NCBI GenBank assembly: GCA_016867615.1
Contig: VGJG01000080.1
Coordinates: 1 to 7,170, forward strand
Length of the DNA stretch: 7,170 nt
Source: Candidatus Aminicenantota bacterium
Lineage (GTDB): Bacteria > Acidobacteriota > Aminicenantia > Aminicenantales > JAFGAV01
Direction: 5' to 3'
The notes beneath the pieces are model-generated. The model saw only the letters and a program-made list of their open reading frames with translations, made no database searches and was not told where the DNA came from. Positions 1 to 6,057 of the stretch are shown in pieces. Position 1 is the stretch's first letter. Each line of letters begins with the position of its first letter. Made by a program: the position numbers and the translations under genes.

Positions 1-626
1 AAGTCGAAGTCGTCGAGCTTCTTCAGGGTTTCGGCGTCCCGGAGGGAGTAGGCGCCGTTGGCGTCCACCTGGAGGGCGATGTCGGGAAAACGGCGGCGGA
101 CCGCCTCGCAGGCCGCGACATCCCAACCGGGCTTGATCTTGATCTTGACCCGGCGGTAGCCCTGGGCGACATATCCCGCGACGCTCCGCACCAGGTCGTC
201 GAGGGAATCCTCGATGCCCACGCTCACGCCCGCCTCGATCCCGTCCTGCGTCCCGCCGTAAAGCGTCCGCAGAGAAACGCCCCGCTCCTTGGCCCGCAGG
301 TCCCAGAGGGCCAACTCCAGCCCGGCCTTGGCCATGGGGTGCCCGCGGAAACGGCGGGCGCCGAGAGCGAACGCCTCGGGGTCGGACGACCCTTCCCGGA
401 AAAGCAGGGGAACGAGGAAATCCCTCAGGACATGCCAGGCCGTCTCCGCAGTCTCGGCGCTGTAGAGCGGGGCGCGCTCGGCCACGCACTCCCCGTAACC
501 CGTCAGGCCCCCGGCGCGGACGACGGTTAGGAGGAAAACCCTCTCCTGCTCCCGGCCGAAACTCGTCTCGAAAAAATGAACATAGGGCAGGGCGGCCTTG
601 ATGAGCTCCACGCTTTCGACCTTCAT
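1..626 (-). CDS. Enolase-superfamily protein, o-succinylbenzoate synthase / N-acylamino-acid racemase type (3' part missing)
   Basis: The first 208 residues are present; the C-terminal part lies beyond the left edge. The family is seen from an N-terminal capping domain with a TSFG motif (residues 21-24) in the substrate-specificity loop region, GHPMAKAGLELALWDL (95-110), the KIKIKPGWD segment (161-169) and VDAN (187-190). In the family the second lysine of KxK (here K163) is a catalytic acid/base, and the aspartate of VDAN (D188) is the first Mg2+ ligand. The remaining metal ligands and the second catalytic lysine would lie off the window. The product is cytoplasmic. Family members either dehydrate SHCHC to o-succinylbenzoate in menaquinone synthesis (MenC) or racemise N-acylamino acids; the visible part does not decide which. 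ATG at 626 is preceded by GGAGG six bases away and follows the GT4 stop by 19 bases, so it is probably the last visible gene of the GT2-GT4 operon. Family call is firm; exact reaction is open. Confidence 0.86.
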   Translation of the reverse strand, partial: MKVESVELIKAALPYVHFFETSFGREQERVFLLTVVRAGGLTGYGECVAERAPLYSAETAETAWHVLRDFLVPLLFREGSSDPEAFALGARRFRGHPMAKAGLELALWDLRAKERGVSLRTLYGGTQDGIEAGVSVGIEDSLDDLVRSVAGYVAQGYRRVKIKIKPGWDVAACEAVRRRFPDIALQVDANGAYSLRDAETLKKLDDFD

Positions 627-632
627 CCCGCG

Positions 633-637
633 CCTCC
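633..637 (-). promoter_or_regulatory. Ribosome binding site of the MenC-like gene
   Basis: On the minus strand GGAGG lies six bases before the ATG at 626, inside the 19-base gap after the GT4 stop codon. This strong site fixes the start. It also contrasts with the operon's first gene, which has no comparable site. A second ATG on the same strand (649-647) overlaps the GT4 stop but is out of frame with the MenC-like protein. Confidence 0.7.
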
Positions 638-645
638 GCCGGCGG

Positions 646-1764
646 TCATGCCGGCCCGTCGAGAGTCAAACCCCGGGCCTCCGCCGTCCTCCGGTAAACC
701 TCGACCGTCCGGGCGGCCGTGGATTCCACGGAGAACCGGGCATGGACCCGGATGTAGCCCTCGAGCCCCAGCCGGGCGGCGAGGCCCCGGTTGCGGTAAA
801 GGGCCAGGACGGCGTCGGCCAGGGCCTCGGGGTCCTTGGGGGGGACGAGCAATCCCGACTTTCCGTGCTCCACGACCTCGGGGATGCCTCCGGTCCGCGT
901 GGCGACCACCGGCAGGCGGCAGGCCATGGCGTCGAGCAGGGAGCTTCCCAAGCCCTCCAGGTGCGAGGACAGGACGAACTGGTCGAGGGAAGCCAGGATG
1001 TTGGGGATGTCCTCGCGGAAACCGAGGAAGTAGACGACGTCCTTGACGTCCAGACGCTCGGCCTGCCTGGTCAGCTCGAGCTTCAGGGAGCCCTCGCCGA
1101 CGATGATGATCTTGATCTTCCGGGAGCGCTGCATGAGGATCCGGGCCGCCTCGAGGAGATAGCGGTGGCCCTTGTGGTCCTCGAGCTGGGCGACGATGCC
1201 CACCAGGTAGTCGGATTCCGAGAACCCGTATTCCCGGCGCAGGGAGTCGCGGGGACGGTCGCCCTCGTAGACCGAGAAATCGATCCCCGAGGGGACGACC
1301 GCGACCTTCTCCGGAGGCACGCCGCCCTCGACGAGCACCCGCTTGACGCCCTCCGAAATGGCGATGACCGCGTCCGCGCCCCGGACGTACTTCCGCCGGG
1401 AGAGCGCGTTCCGGCGCAGGGGGAAATCCACGCGGCGGGAGAGGAACCTCAGCGGCACGCCCGCCAAGGAGGCGGCCATGAGCCCGACCGCGGCCGCGTG
1501 GGCGTCGTGGCAATGGACGAGGCGGCACTTGCGGCGGCGCATGGCCAGGGCCAGCCTCAGGGCCGCCAGGAAGCCCAGCTCGCTCCGCATCCTGCGGGGC
1601 AGGAGGGGCAACCCCTCGGCCGCGGCCTTGTCCGCCAGGGGGCTCTTGGGCTGAACGACGAAGGTCACCGGCCAGCCTTTGCGGCGCAATTCCCGGACGA
1701 GGAAAAGCGACTGGCGCTGGCCGCCCCGCCACTCCCGGCCGGCGTCAATATGAAACAGGCTCAA
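646..1764 (-). CDS. Family-4 glycosyltransferase (GT-B fold)
   Basis: The 372-residue product is a retaining, nucleotide-sugar-dependent glycosyltransferase expected on the cytoplasmic side of the membrane. The N-terminal Rossmann domain opens with HIDAGREWRGGQRQ (5-18), where the glycine-rich turn lies near the donor site. HCHDAHAAAVG (84-94) follows, then the interdomain segment VPSGIDFSVY (157-166). The C-terminal donor domain has EDHKGH (195-200) with the phosphate-contacting lysine, GEGSL (223-227), and HLEGLGSSLLDAMA (268-281). The latter matches the family EX7E motif with aspartate (D278) in place of the second glutamate, a common variant. TTG at 1764 is chosen because it gives a normal family N-terminus and is preceded by GGGGGAGAGGA. 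It overlaps the upstream GT2 gene by 20 bases, implying coupled translation. The frame stays open upstream to 2547, but that stretch is a shadow of the GT2 gene. Acceptor and sugar are unknown; context suggests a surface glycan or lipopolysaccharide core. Confidence 0.9.
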   Translation of the reverse strand: MSLFHIDAGREWRGGQRQSLFLVRELRRKGWPVTFVVQPKSPLADKAAAEGLPLLPRRMRSELGFLAALRLALAMRRRKCRLVHCHDAHAAAVGLMAASLAGVPLRFLSRRVDFPLRRNALSRRKYVRGADAVIAISEGVKRVLVEGGVPPEKVAVVPSGIDFSVYEGDRPRDSLRREYGFSESDYLVGIVAQLEDHKGHRYLLEAARILMQRSRKIKIIIVGEGSLKLELTRQAERLDVKDVVYFLGFREDIPNILASLDQFVLSSHLEGLGSSLLDAMACRLPVVATRTGGIPEVVEHGKSGLLVPPKDPEALADAVLALYRNRGLAARLGLEGYIRVHARFSVESTAARTVEVYRRTAEARGLTLDGPA

Positions 1765-2518
1765 TCCTCTCCCCCTTCTTCCAGATCTCGCGCAGCTTGG
1801 CGTAGCGGAGGAAAACGGCGTAGCCGTTGAGGACGGCGATGACCAGGCCGGCGAACCCGTCCAGGAACCCGCGCCTGAGGACATACGAGCGGACGAATCG
1901 CGCCGGGGGCAGGAACAGAAGATGGTAGCCGCGGCATTTCCTCCGGCGGGCGTAGAGCTTCTTGGCTCCCAGCTGGGAGAAGGAATTGATCCGGGCCACG
2001 TGGTCGGCGATGTTCCGGTAGGTGAAATGATGGATCGGATGGCGGAGCCTCTCCACGCGGCCCCGGAGGACGAGCTTCTCGTGGACGTACTCGCCCTCCC
2101 AGCGGGCCGCCGCCCGTCGGAAGAGCCGGACGCGGCGGTCGGGATACCAGCCCGAATGCCGTATCCAGCGGCCGAGATAGCGCACCAGCCGGGGAGCGGA
2201 ATAGCCGTCGCATCCGGGGTCGCCCTCCGGAAGCCCCCGGATCTCGTCCTTGAGCTCGGGCGAAACACGTTCGTCGGCGTCCAGGGACAGGACCCAGGCG
2301 CAGGACGCTTTGCCGTTCCCGAAATTCTTCTGGTCGGAGTAGTTCGTCCAGTCGCGGACATACACCCGGCAGCCGTATTTCCTGGCCAGCTTGACCGTGC
2401 CGTCCGTGCTCCGGCTGTCGACGACGACGACCTCCCGGACCAGGCCCCGGAGACTGCGCAGGGCGTCCTCCAGGCGCTGCTCCTCGTTGTAGGTGATGAT
2501 GACCGCCGAGATGTCCAC
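1745..2518 (-). CDS. Family-2 glycosyltransferase, WaaE/KdtX-like (lipopolysaccharide core beta-glucosyltransferase family)
   Basis: The 257-residue inverting transferase has a GT-A fold. It opens at once with the nucleotide-binding strand MDISAVIITYNEE (1-13), then VVVDSRSTDGT (31-41) with D34. SDQKNFG (61-67) and LSLDADE (77-83) follow; D80 and D82 form the DxD metal and sugar-nucleotide site. EGEYVHEKL (141-149) probably carries acceptor-side or catalytic acid residues. The C-terminal part has a hydrophobic helix (about 222-239, GFLDGFAGLVIAVLNGY region), typical of this family and probably a membrane contact. In characterised relatives the enzyme adds glucose to inner-core heptose of lipopolysaccharide; the sugar here is inferred only. 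GTG at 2518 is chosen because the conserved domain starts at residue 2 and a -10-like TAGAAT sits seven bases upstream. A longer frame to 2773 runs into the divergent neighbour and has no family similarity. This is the first gene of the GT2-GT4-MenC-like operon. Confidence 0.9.
   Translation of the reverse strand: MDISAVIITYNEEQRLEDALRSLRGLVREVVVVDSRSTDGTVKLARKYGCRVYVRDWTNYSDQKNFGNGKASCAWVLSLDADERVSPELKDEIRGLPEGDPGCDGYSAPRLVRYLGRWIRHSGWYPDRRVRLFRRAAARWEGEYVHEKLVLRGRVERLRHPIHHFTYRNIADHVARINSFSQLGAKKLYARRRKCRGYHLLFLPPARFVRSYVLRRGFLDGFAGLVIAVLNGYAVFLRYAKLREIWKKGERIEPVSY
1765..1775 (-). promoter_or_regulatory. Ribosome binding site of the GT4 gene, supporting a TTG start
   Basis: On the minus strand the purine run GGGGGAGAGGA directly precedes TTG at 1764 and lies within the last codons of the GT2 gene. 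GGAG is four bases from TTG and GGGGG six bases. Together with the family-typical N-terminus that results, it supports TTG as the true start. Confidence 0.55.
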
Positions 2519-2525
2519 GGCCGGA

Positions 2526-2534
2526 ATTCTACCA
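2526..2534 (-). promoter_or_regulatory. Extended -10 promoter of the GT2-GT4-MenC-like operon
   Basis: On the minus strand TGGTAGAAT is an extended -10 element: TG, one base, then TAGAAT, matching TATAAT at five of six positions. It ends seven bases before the GTG at 2518. No convincing -35 is visible at 17 bases, which is acceptable for an extended -10 promoter. The predicted transcript start falls on or next to the start codon, and no Shine-Dalgarno sequence is present, so the message would be leaderless. The 94-base spacer (2519-2612) also carries the promoter of the divergent gene. Confidence 0.45.
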
Positions 2535-2569
2535 CAGGAGAAAACAAGGGGGAAGGAAGGTCCCCGTCC

Positions 2570-2598
2570 TTGACTTTGAACTTCGAGTCGACTACAAA
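2570..2598 (+). promoter_or_regulatory. Sigma70-like promoter of the first GT-C gene
   Basis: TTGACT (2570-2575) and TACAAA (2593-2598) are separated by exactly 17 bases, matching the -35 consensus at five of six positions and the -10 at four of six. Transcription would begin near 2605, leaving a leader of about eight bases before ATG 2613. This rules against the in-frame ATG at 2598, whose first base is the last base of the -10 hexamer. If transcription began further upstream, GAGG (2600-2603) could act as a weak ribosome binding site for ATG 2613. Confidence 0.5.
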
Positions 2599-2612
2599 TG
2601 AGGTCGCCTCCC

Positions 2613-4997
2613 ATGTCCAAAAAGTTCTCCCTCCCCCAGCTCGGGCTGCTCCTGCTCCTCTCTTTCCTCGGAGCCTTCTTCGTCGACTTCTGCCGCGGGC
2701 TCAACCGCTGGTCCGTCCTGGACCGCTCCTGGTCCCCCGACCCGCTGCGGATCCTCCTCCTGGCCCTGCTCATCTTCCCCTGCTTTTTCTGTTTCTGGGC
2801 GCTCTATTCCTGGCTGACGCGTAAAACGTTCGACCTGGACTACGGACGCAGCCTGGGGAGGGACCTGCTCACCTACCTGCCCATGCTGGCCTTTCTTCCG
2901 GCGCCCCTCATGCTCCGCCACTATCTCACCGTCGACGACCTGCGCGCCCGGCTGGTCCTGCTGGGCGTCGGCGTGCTGCTCGCCGTCCTGTACCTCAAGG
3001 CCGTCCACATCGGGAGATGGCACGGGGAGCGCAAGGCCTGGGGGGGCGCGGTCGCGGCCTGGTGGTCGAAGCTCTCGCTCAAGAAAAGAGCGGCCCTCCT
3101 CTTCGCCGCCGCCGTCCTCGTGACCAACGCCGGGTCTTTGAGGCTCTCCTCGGCGGGAGTTGCGTTCTCGGGGGACGAGCCCCACTACCTGCTCATCACC
3201 CACAGCCTCCTCCACGACGGCGACTTCAACCTCAAGAACAACTACGCCGCGCGCGACTACGACGCGTTCATGCCGCCGGGCATCCTGCCCCTCGAGGCGC
3301 ACGTTCATGACCTTCCGGAGAAGAACGCGGCCTATTCCTTCCACTCGCCCGGCGTGTCTTTCCTCATGCTGCCCTTCTACGCCGCCGGAGAAGCCCTGGG
3401 CCGGCGCGGCCTCATCCTTCTCCTGCGCCTGGGCATGAGCCTCCTCGGCGCGGCCTTCGTCCTGCAGCTCTATCTCTTCGCCCGCCGGGAATTCCAGAGG
3501 GAAGGCCCGGCCCTGGGGTTGTGGGCCGTGGCCTGCTTGAGCTCCCCGGTCTTCTTCTATTCTCTTCACATCTATCCGGAGATGCCCGTGGCGTTCCTCT
3601 CCCTGTGGCTCTTCCGCCTGGCCCGCCACGGGGAGTCGTTCACGGCCGGAAAGCTCCTGCTGGCCGGAGCGGCCCTGGCCTCCTTCGTCTGGTTCCATGC
3701 CATCAAGTACCCCCTGCTGCTCGTCCCGCTGTTCCTGTATCTTGTCTGGTCCCTCGTCCGCAGGCACGGCGTGCGCTGGAGGCTCGCCTGGCTCCTGGCC
3801 GGGTCGGGTTTCATCGGCGGCCTTTACCTCTTCTTTCAAAAATCCCTGTACGGGTCGCTCTCGTTCTCCACCGTTTCCTGGCAGGGACCGATGTCGGGCG
3901 CGGAATCCCTGTCCTTCATTAAGCAGGTCCTGGGCGGCATCCCCTTCCGTTTCCGCTGGGAGACCCTGGCGGGCTATTTTCTCGATCAAAAGGACGGGCT
4001 GCTGCTCTACGCGCCCGTCTTTTTTTTCGCCTTCCTGGGGATGGTGGTCATGGCCCGGCGGAAAGCCCGCGACCTGCTGCTCCTCATCGGCCTGGCGGCT
4101 CCCTACATCCTCGTCCAGGCCTTCCTCACCCAGCGCACGGGATACGCCCCCCAAGCCCGCCCGCTCGTCTCGGCCGTCTGGGCTCTGGCCATACCCCTCG
4201 GCTGGTTCCTGGCCCACAACACCAAAAAACTTTTCTCCTCGCTCTTCGCCCTGGCCGCGGTCCTCAGCCTGGCGGCGGTCGGGCTGCTGCTTCTCCAGCC
4301 GGCGGCCCTCTATCAGGAAACGACCCAGGGAGCCACCGAGCGGGGCGGAGCCCTGTTTCTGGGCTTGAGCAACCTTCATTTCCAGCTGAGCGACTTTCTG
4401 CCTTCTTATCTCAAGACGGCGGACGGCGGCTGGAAGCCGAACTTCATCTGGCCGGGCCTGCTGCTTCTTTTCCTCCTGGTCTATGCGCTCTGGCCGGGAC
4501 AGGGGAGGCCCTTCCGCTTCGGCGCGCATGTCGCCCTGGCGACGGCCGGAGCGGGGGTTCTGTTCTTCTGGCTGGCCCTCTATCCGCGCGATGTCCTCCG
4601 CAACCCGGTCCGGATGAGCATTCCGGGAGCGGGCCGGGTGGGTTTCTTCAACCTCTCCCGCGCGGCCAGGCCTTCCGACCCTCCCGGACGTTTCCTTCTT
4701 CTCCAGGACGGCCGGGCTTACAATTTTTATTTCGCCTCGGGTCGGCCGCTCGAAGCCCTTCAGTTCGAGGTCGGCTCGGATAGGGGCGACTATGCCCTGA
4801 AGCTCGCGCTCTTCGACCACGCCTTCCACCGCGGCCGGACGCGCCGGGACTTCCGGACGATCACCTACAACAGCCCGCCGGCTTACCCGTGGAAGCGGTC
4901 GTTCCTCTACCGGGTGAGCATCGACCTCCAAAAGCGTTCGGCCGTTTCCACGGGGGAAAATCCTTACCGCTTCGAGCTGCGGCCCGTCGTCCGCTGA
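2613..4997 (+). CDS. Polytopic GT-C superfamily glycosyltransferase-like membrane protein (PMT/ArnT-like core), paralogue A
   Basis: The 794-residue inner-membrane protein has many hydrophobic helices (roughly 9-26, 45-67, 87-101, 113-131, 160-178 and a dozen more to about 665). After the fifth helix comes FSGDEPHYL (185-193). An acidic DE pair in the first outer loop is the hallmark of GT-C transferases, which take sugars from polyprenyl-phosphate carriers on the periplasmic face. The loop continues with HDGDFNLKNNYAARDY (201-216) and HSPGVSFLMLPFYA (244-257), then HIYPEMPVAFLS (319-330). Two features are unusual: about 160 N-terminal residues with four helices before the catalytic-loop helix, including YLTVDDLRARL (104-114), and a C-terminal soluble tail of about 125 residues (667-794) that looks beta-rich. 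ATG 2613 is preferred over ATG 2598 because the -10 hexamer overlaps the latter. Neighbours are the converging polyprenyl-sugar synthase-like GT2 and a paralogue at 6058. GT-C assignment is moderately sure; substrate is unknown. Confidence 0.85.
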   Translation: MSKKFSLPQLGLLLLLSFLGAFFVDFCRGLNRWSVLDRSWSPDPLRILLLALLIFPCFFCFWALYSWLTRKTFDLDYGRSLGRDLLTYLPMLAFLPAPLMLRHYLTVDDLRARLVLLGVGVLLAVLYLKAVHIGRWHGERKAWGGAVAAWWSKLSLKKRAALLFAAAVLVTNAGSLRLSSAGVAFSGDEPHYLLITHSLLHDGDFNLKNNYAARDYDAFMPPGILPLEAHVHDLPEKNAAYSFHSPGVSFLMLPFYAAGEALGRRGLILLLRLGMSLLGAAFVLQLYLFARREFQREGPALGLWAVACLSSPVFFYSLHIYPEMPVAFLSLWLFRLARHGESFTAGKLLLAGAALASFVWFHAIKYPLLLVPLFLYLVWSLVRRHGVRWRLAWLLAGSGFIGGLYLFFQKSLYGSLSFSTVSWQGPMSGAESLSFIKQVLGGIPFRFRWETLAGYFLDQKDGLLLYAPVFFFAFLGMVVMARRKARDLLLLIGLAAPYILVQAFLTQRTGYAPQARPLVSAVWALAIPLGWFLAHNTKKLFSSLFALAAVLSLAAVGLLLLQPAALYQETTQGATERGGALFLGLSNLHFQLSDFLPSYLKTADGGWKPNFIWPGLLLLFLLVYALWPGQGRPFRFGAHVALATAGAGVLFFWLALYPRDVLRNPVRMSIPGAGRVGFFNLSRAARPSDPPGRFLLLQDGRAYNFYFASGRPLEALQFEVGSDRGDYALKLALFDHAFHRGRTRRDFRTITYNSPPAYPWKRSFLYRVSIDLQKRSAVSTGENPYRFELRPVVR

Positions 4998-5003
4998 GCG
5001 GAC
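4989..5003. terminator. Hairpin between converging genes, possible bidirectional terminator
   Basis: GTCCGC (4989-4994) and GCGGAC (4998-5003) form a perfect six-base, G+C-rich stem whose three-base loop is the TGA stop codon of the GT-C gene. The hairpin occupies most of the 10-base gap before the stop of the converging GT2 gene. No T-run follows on either strand, so it is not a standard intrinsic terminator. It may act with another factor or be chance in G+C-rich DNA. Confidence 0.3.
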
Positions 5004-5007
5004 CGCG

Positions 5008-5823
5008 TCAGGCGCGGCGGGAATCGAACATCCGGAAACGGAGCAGCCCCTTCTTGTGCAGCTTGAACTTGACGAGCGTCTTGAGGATGGACAGGCCGTA
5101 GACCGCGCTGCGGGCGAACCCGATCTGCGACGCCTCGGGGAAGTAGCGCGTCTCGATGGGGATCTCCCGGATGCGCAGGCCGTGGGTGACGCCCTGGGCG
5201 ATGATCTCCGAGTCGAAGACGAAGTCGTCCGAAAGCACGGGGAAGTTCACGGTCTCCAGATAGCGCCGGGAGTAGGCCCGCAGGCCGGAGTGGTACTCGG
5301 TCAGGTACATATAGAACACGGCGTTTTCCAGGGCGGTCAGGAAAATGTTGGCCAGGTACTTCCACTTGGGCATGCCGCCCTCCAGGGGACGGCCGCCCAG
5401 CATGCGCGATCCGAAGACGGCGTCGCACTCCCCGCGCAGGAGCGGCAGGACGAGATGGGGGATGACGCGCGGGTCGTACTGGTGGTCGGGATGGACCATG
5501 ATCATGATGTCCCCGCCCATCCGGAGCGCCTCGGTGTAGCATGTCTTCTGGTTTCCGCCGTAGCCGCGGTTGCGCTCGTGAACGAAGACCGTGAGACCCA
5601 GGCGGCGGGCCAGGGCCACCGTACCGTCCCGGCTGCAGTCGTCGGTGAGGATGATGACGTCCACCCAGGGACGGGGGATGTCGGCCAGTGTCCGCTCGAG
5701 CGTCTTCTCGGCGTTGTAGGCCGGCATGACGACGATGATTTTTTTCCTTCGGCGTTCGGGGGGAACGGGGATCCTCTCCGGCGCACGGCCGGCCCTCTCG
5801 GCCTTCGTCTTCCTCCCCTTCAT
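5008..5823 (-). CDS. Family-2 glycosyltransferase, dolichol/undecaprenyl-phosphate sugar synthase type
   Basis: The 271-residue GT-A fold enzyme lacks the C-terminal membrane helices some relatives have, so it is probably soluble or peripheral on the cytoplasmic face. After a basic N-terminal stretch (1-28) come KIIVVMPAYNAEKTLE (28-43), TDDCSRDGT (60-68), HERNRGYGGNQKTCYTEAL (92-110), HPDHQYDP (111-118), GSRMLGG (138-144), TEYHSGLRAYS (185-195) and SDDFVFDSEIIAQ (208-220). The family normally has DADGQ at the metal site; here it is HPDHQ, keeping the second aspartate (D113). Relatives move a sugar from a nucleotide donor to polyprenyl phosphate, making the lipid-linked donor used by GT-C transferases, two of which flank this gene. 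ATG at 5823 is chosen because the preceding region carries an extended -10 element seven bases away and no alternative start lies close before the domain. Family is firm; the sugar (mannose, glucose or other) cannot be read from the sequence. Confidence 0.9.
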   Translation of the reverse strand: MKGRKTKAERAGRAPERIPVPPERRRKKIIVVMPAYNAEKTLERTLADIPRPWVDVIILTDDCSRDGTVALARRLGLTVFVHERNRGYGGNQKTCYTEALRMGGDIMIMVHPDHQYDPRVIPHLVLPLLRGECDAVFGSRMLGGRPLEGGMPKWKYLANIFLTALENAVFYMYLTEYHSGLRAYSRRYLETVNFPVLSDDFVFDSEIIAQGVTHGLRIREIPIETRYFPEASQIGFARSAVYGLSILKTLVKFKLHKKGLLRFRMFDSRRA

Positions 5824-5830
5824 GCGCCCT

Positions 5831-5857
5831 AATCTAGCACAATCGTCCGGAATGCAA
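5831..5857 (-). promoter_or_regulatory. Extended -10 promoter of the polyprenyl-sugar synthase-like GT2 gene
   Basis: On the minus strand TGCTAGATT (5839 to 5831) is an extended -10 element ending seven bases before ATG 5823. A weak -35-like TTGCAT (5857 to 5852) lies at a short 15-base spacing. The transcript would start at about the first base of the start codon, making a leaderless message; only a weak AGGG too close to the ATG could serve as a ribosome binding site. Confidence 0.45.
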
Positions 5858-6019
5858 CAGCCCCCCTTCCATGCATGTCCCGCCTGTCACTCTTAGCGCC
5901 GCGCGGTCCTCAGGCCGACGGAGCCGGAGCATTTCCGGGGCCGGGTGGGAGGGTTGAAACGCCTCCCGACCCCTCCCTCATGGGCGCGTTCAGGAGCGCG
6001 GCGGCGGAAAGGAGCGGTC
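5858..6019. other. Core of the divergent spacer with G+C-rich inverted repeats, no gene seen
   Basis: This lies between the two divergent promoters, and no convincing coding signal is seen. CCGGA (5924-5928) can pair with TCCGG (5934-5938). GGGAGG (5947-5952) can pair with CCTCCC (5962-5967), or as GGGAGGG (5947-5953) with CCCTCCC (5971-5977), so the last two hairpins exclude each other. An ATG at 5980 is in frame with the downstream gene and would add 26 residues, but it has no ribosome binding site and lies upstream of the promoter. The repeats could be an operator, or simply reflect base composition. Confidence 0.3.
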
Positions 6020-6048
6020 TTGACGCCCCGGGGACGCCGGAATACACT
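6020..6048 (+). promoter_or_regulatory. Sigma70-like promoter of the second GT-C gene
   Basis: TTGACG (6020-6025) and TACACT (6043-6048) have an exact 17-base spacing. They match the -35 consensus at five of six positions and the -10 at four of six. The -10 ends nine bases before ATG 6058, so transcription would start about 6055 and the leader would be only a few bases. The layout mirrors the promoter of the paralogue at 2613 and argues against the in-frame ATG at 5980. Confidence 0.5.
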
Positions 6049-6057
6049 GGGCGGGAC

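Noticed and set aside
598..1830. 410-residue plus-strand open frame antisense to the GT4 gene
   Set aside because: It is a shadow of the GT4 gene with no recognisable motif. The minus strand carries the GT4 signatures.
646..2547. A single 633-residue minus-strand protein spanning the GT4 gene and everything up to 2547
   Set aside because: Only the part from 1764 downward looks like a GT4. The upstream part is low-complexity R/S/P/T-rich translation of the GT2 gene in the wrong frame, while the GT2 gene has perfect family motifs in its own frame.
2519..2773. N-terminal extension of the WaaE-like GT2 gene to an ATG at 2773
   Set aside because: The extra 85 residues overlap the start of the divergent GT-C gene, show no family similarity, and the conserved GT2 domain begins at the GTG at 2518, next to a -10-like element.
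1922..2824. 300-residue plus-strand open frame across the GT2 gene and the divergent spacer
   Set aside because: It crosses a real GT2 gene, two promoters and the start of another gene in the wrong frame, and has no domain.
2592..4931. 779-residue open frame antisense to the first GT-C gene
   Set aside because: Its composition is E/G/R/Q/P-rich with no domain signal, as expected for the reverse strand of a G+C-rich membrane-protein gene. The plus strand encodes clear helices and family motifs.
5056..5832. 258-residue plus-strand open frame antisense to the polyprenyl-sugar synthase-like GT2
   Set aside because: It is the antisense shadow of a gene with unmistakable GT2 motifs and has no family signal of its own.
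5980..6057. 26-residue N-terminal extension of the second GT-C gene from an in-frame ATG at 5980
   Set aside because: It has no ribosome binding site and lies upstream of a well-spaced -35/-10 pair. The extension is not hydrophobic, and the paralogue starts directly with a similar short N-terminus.
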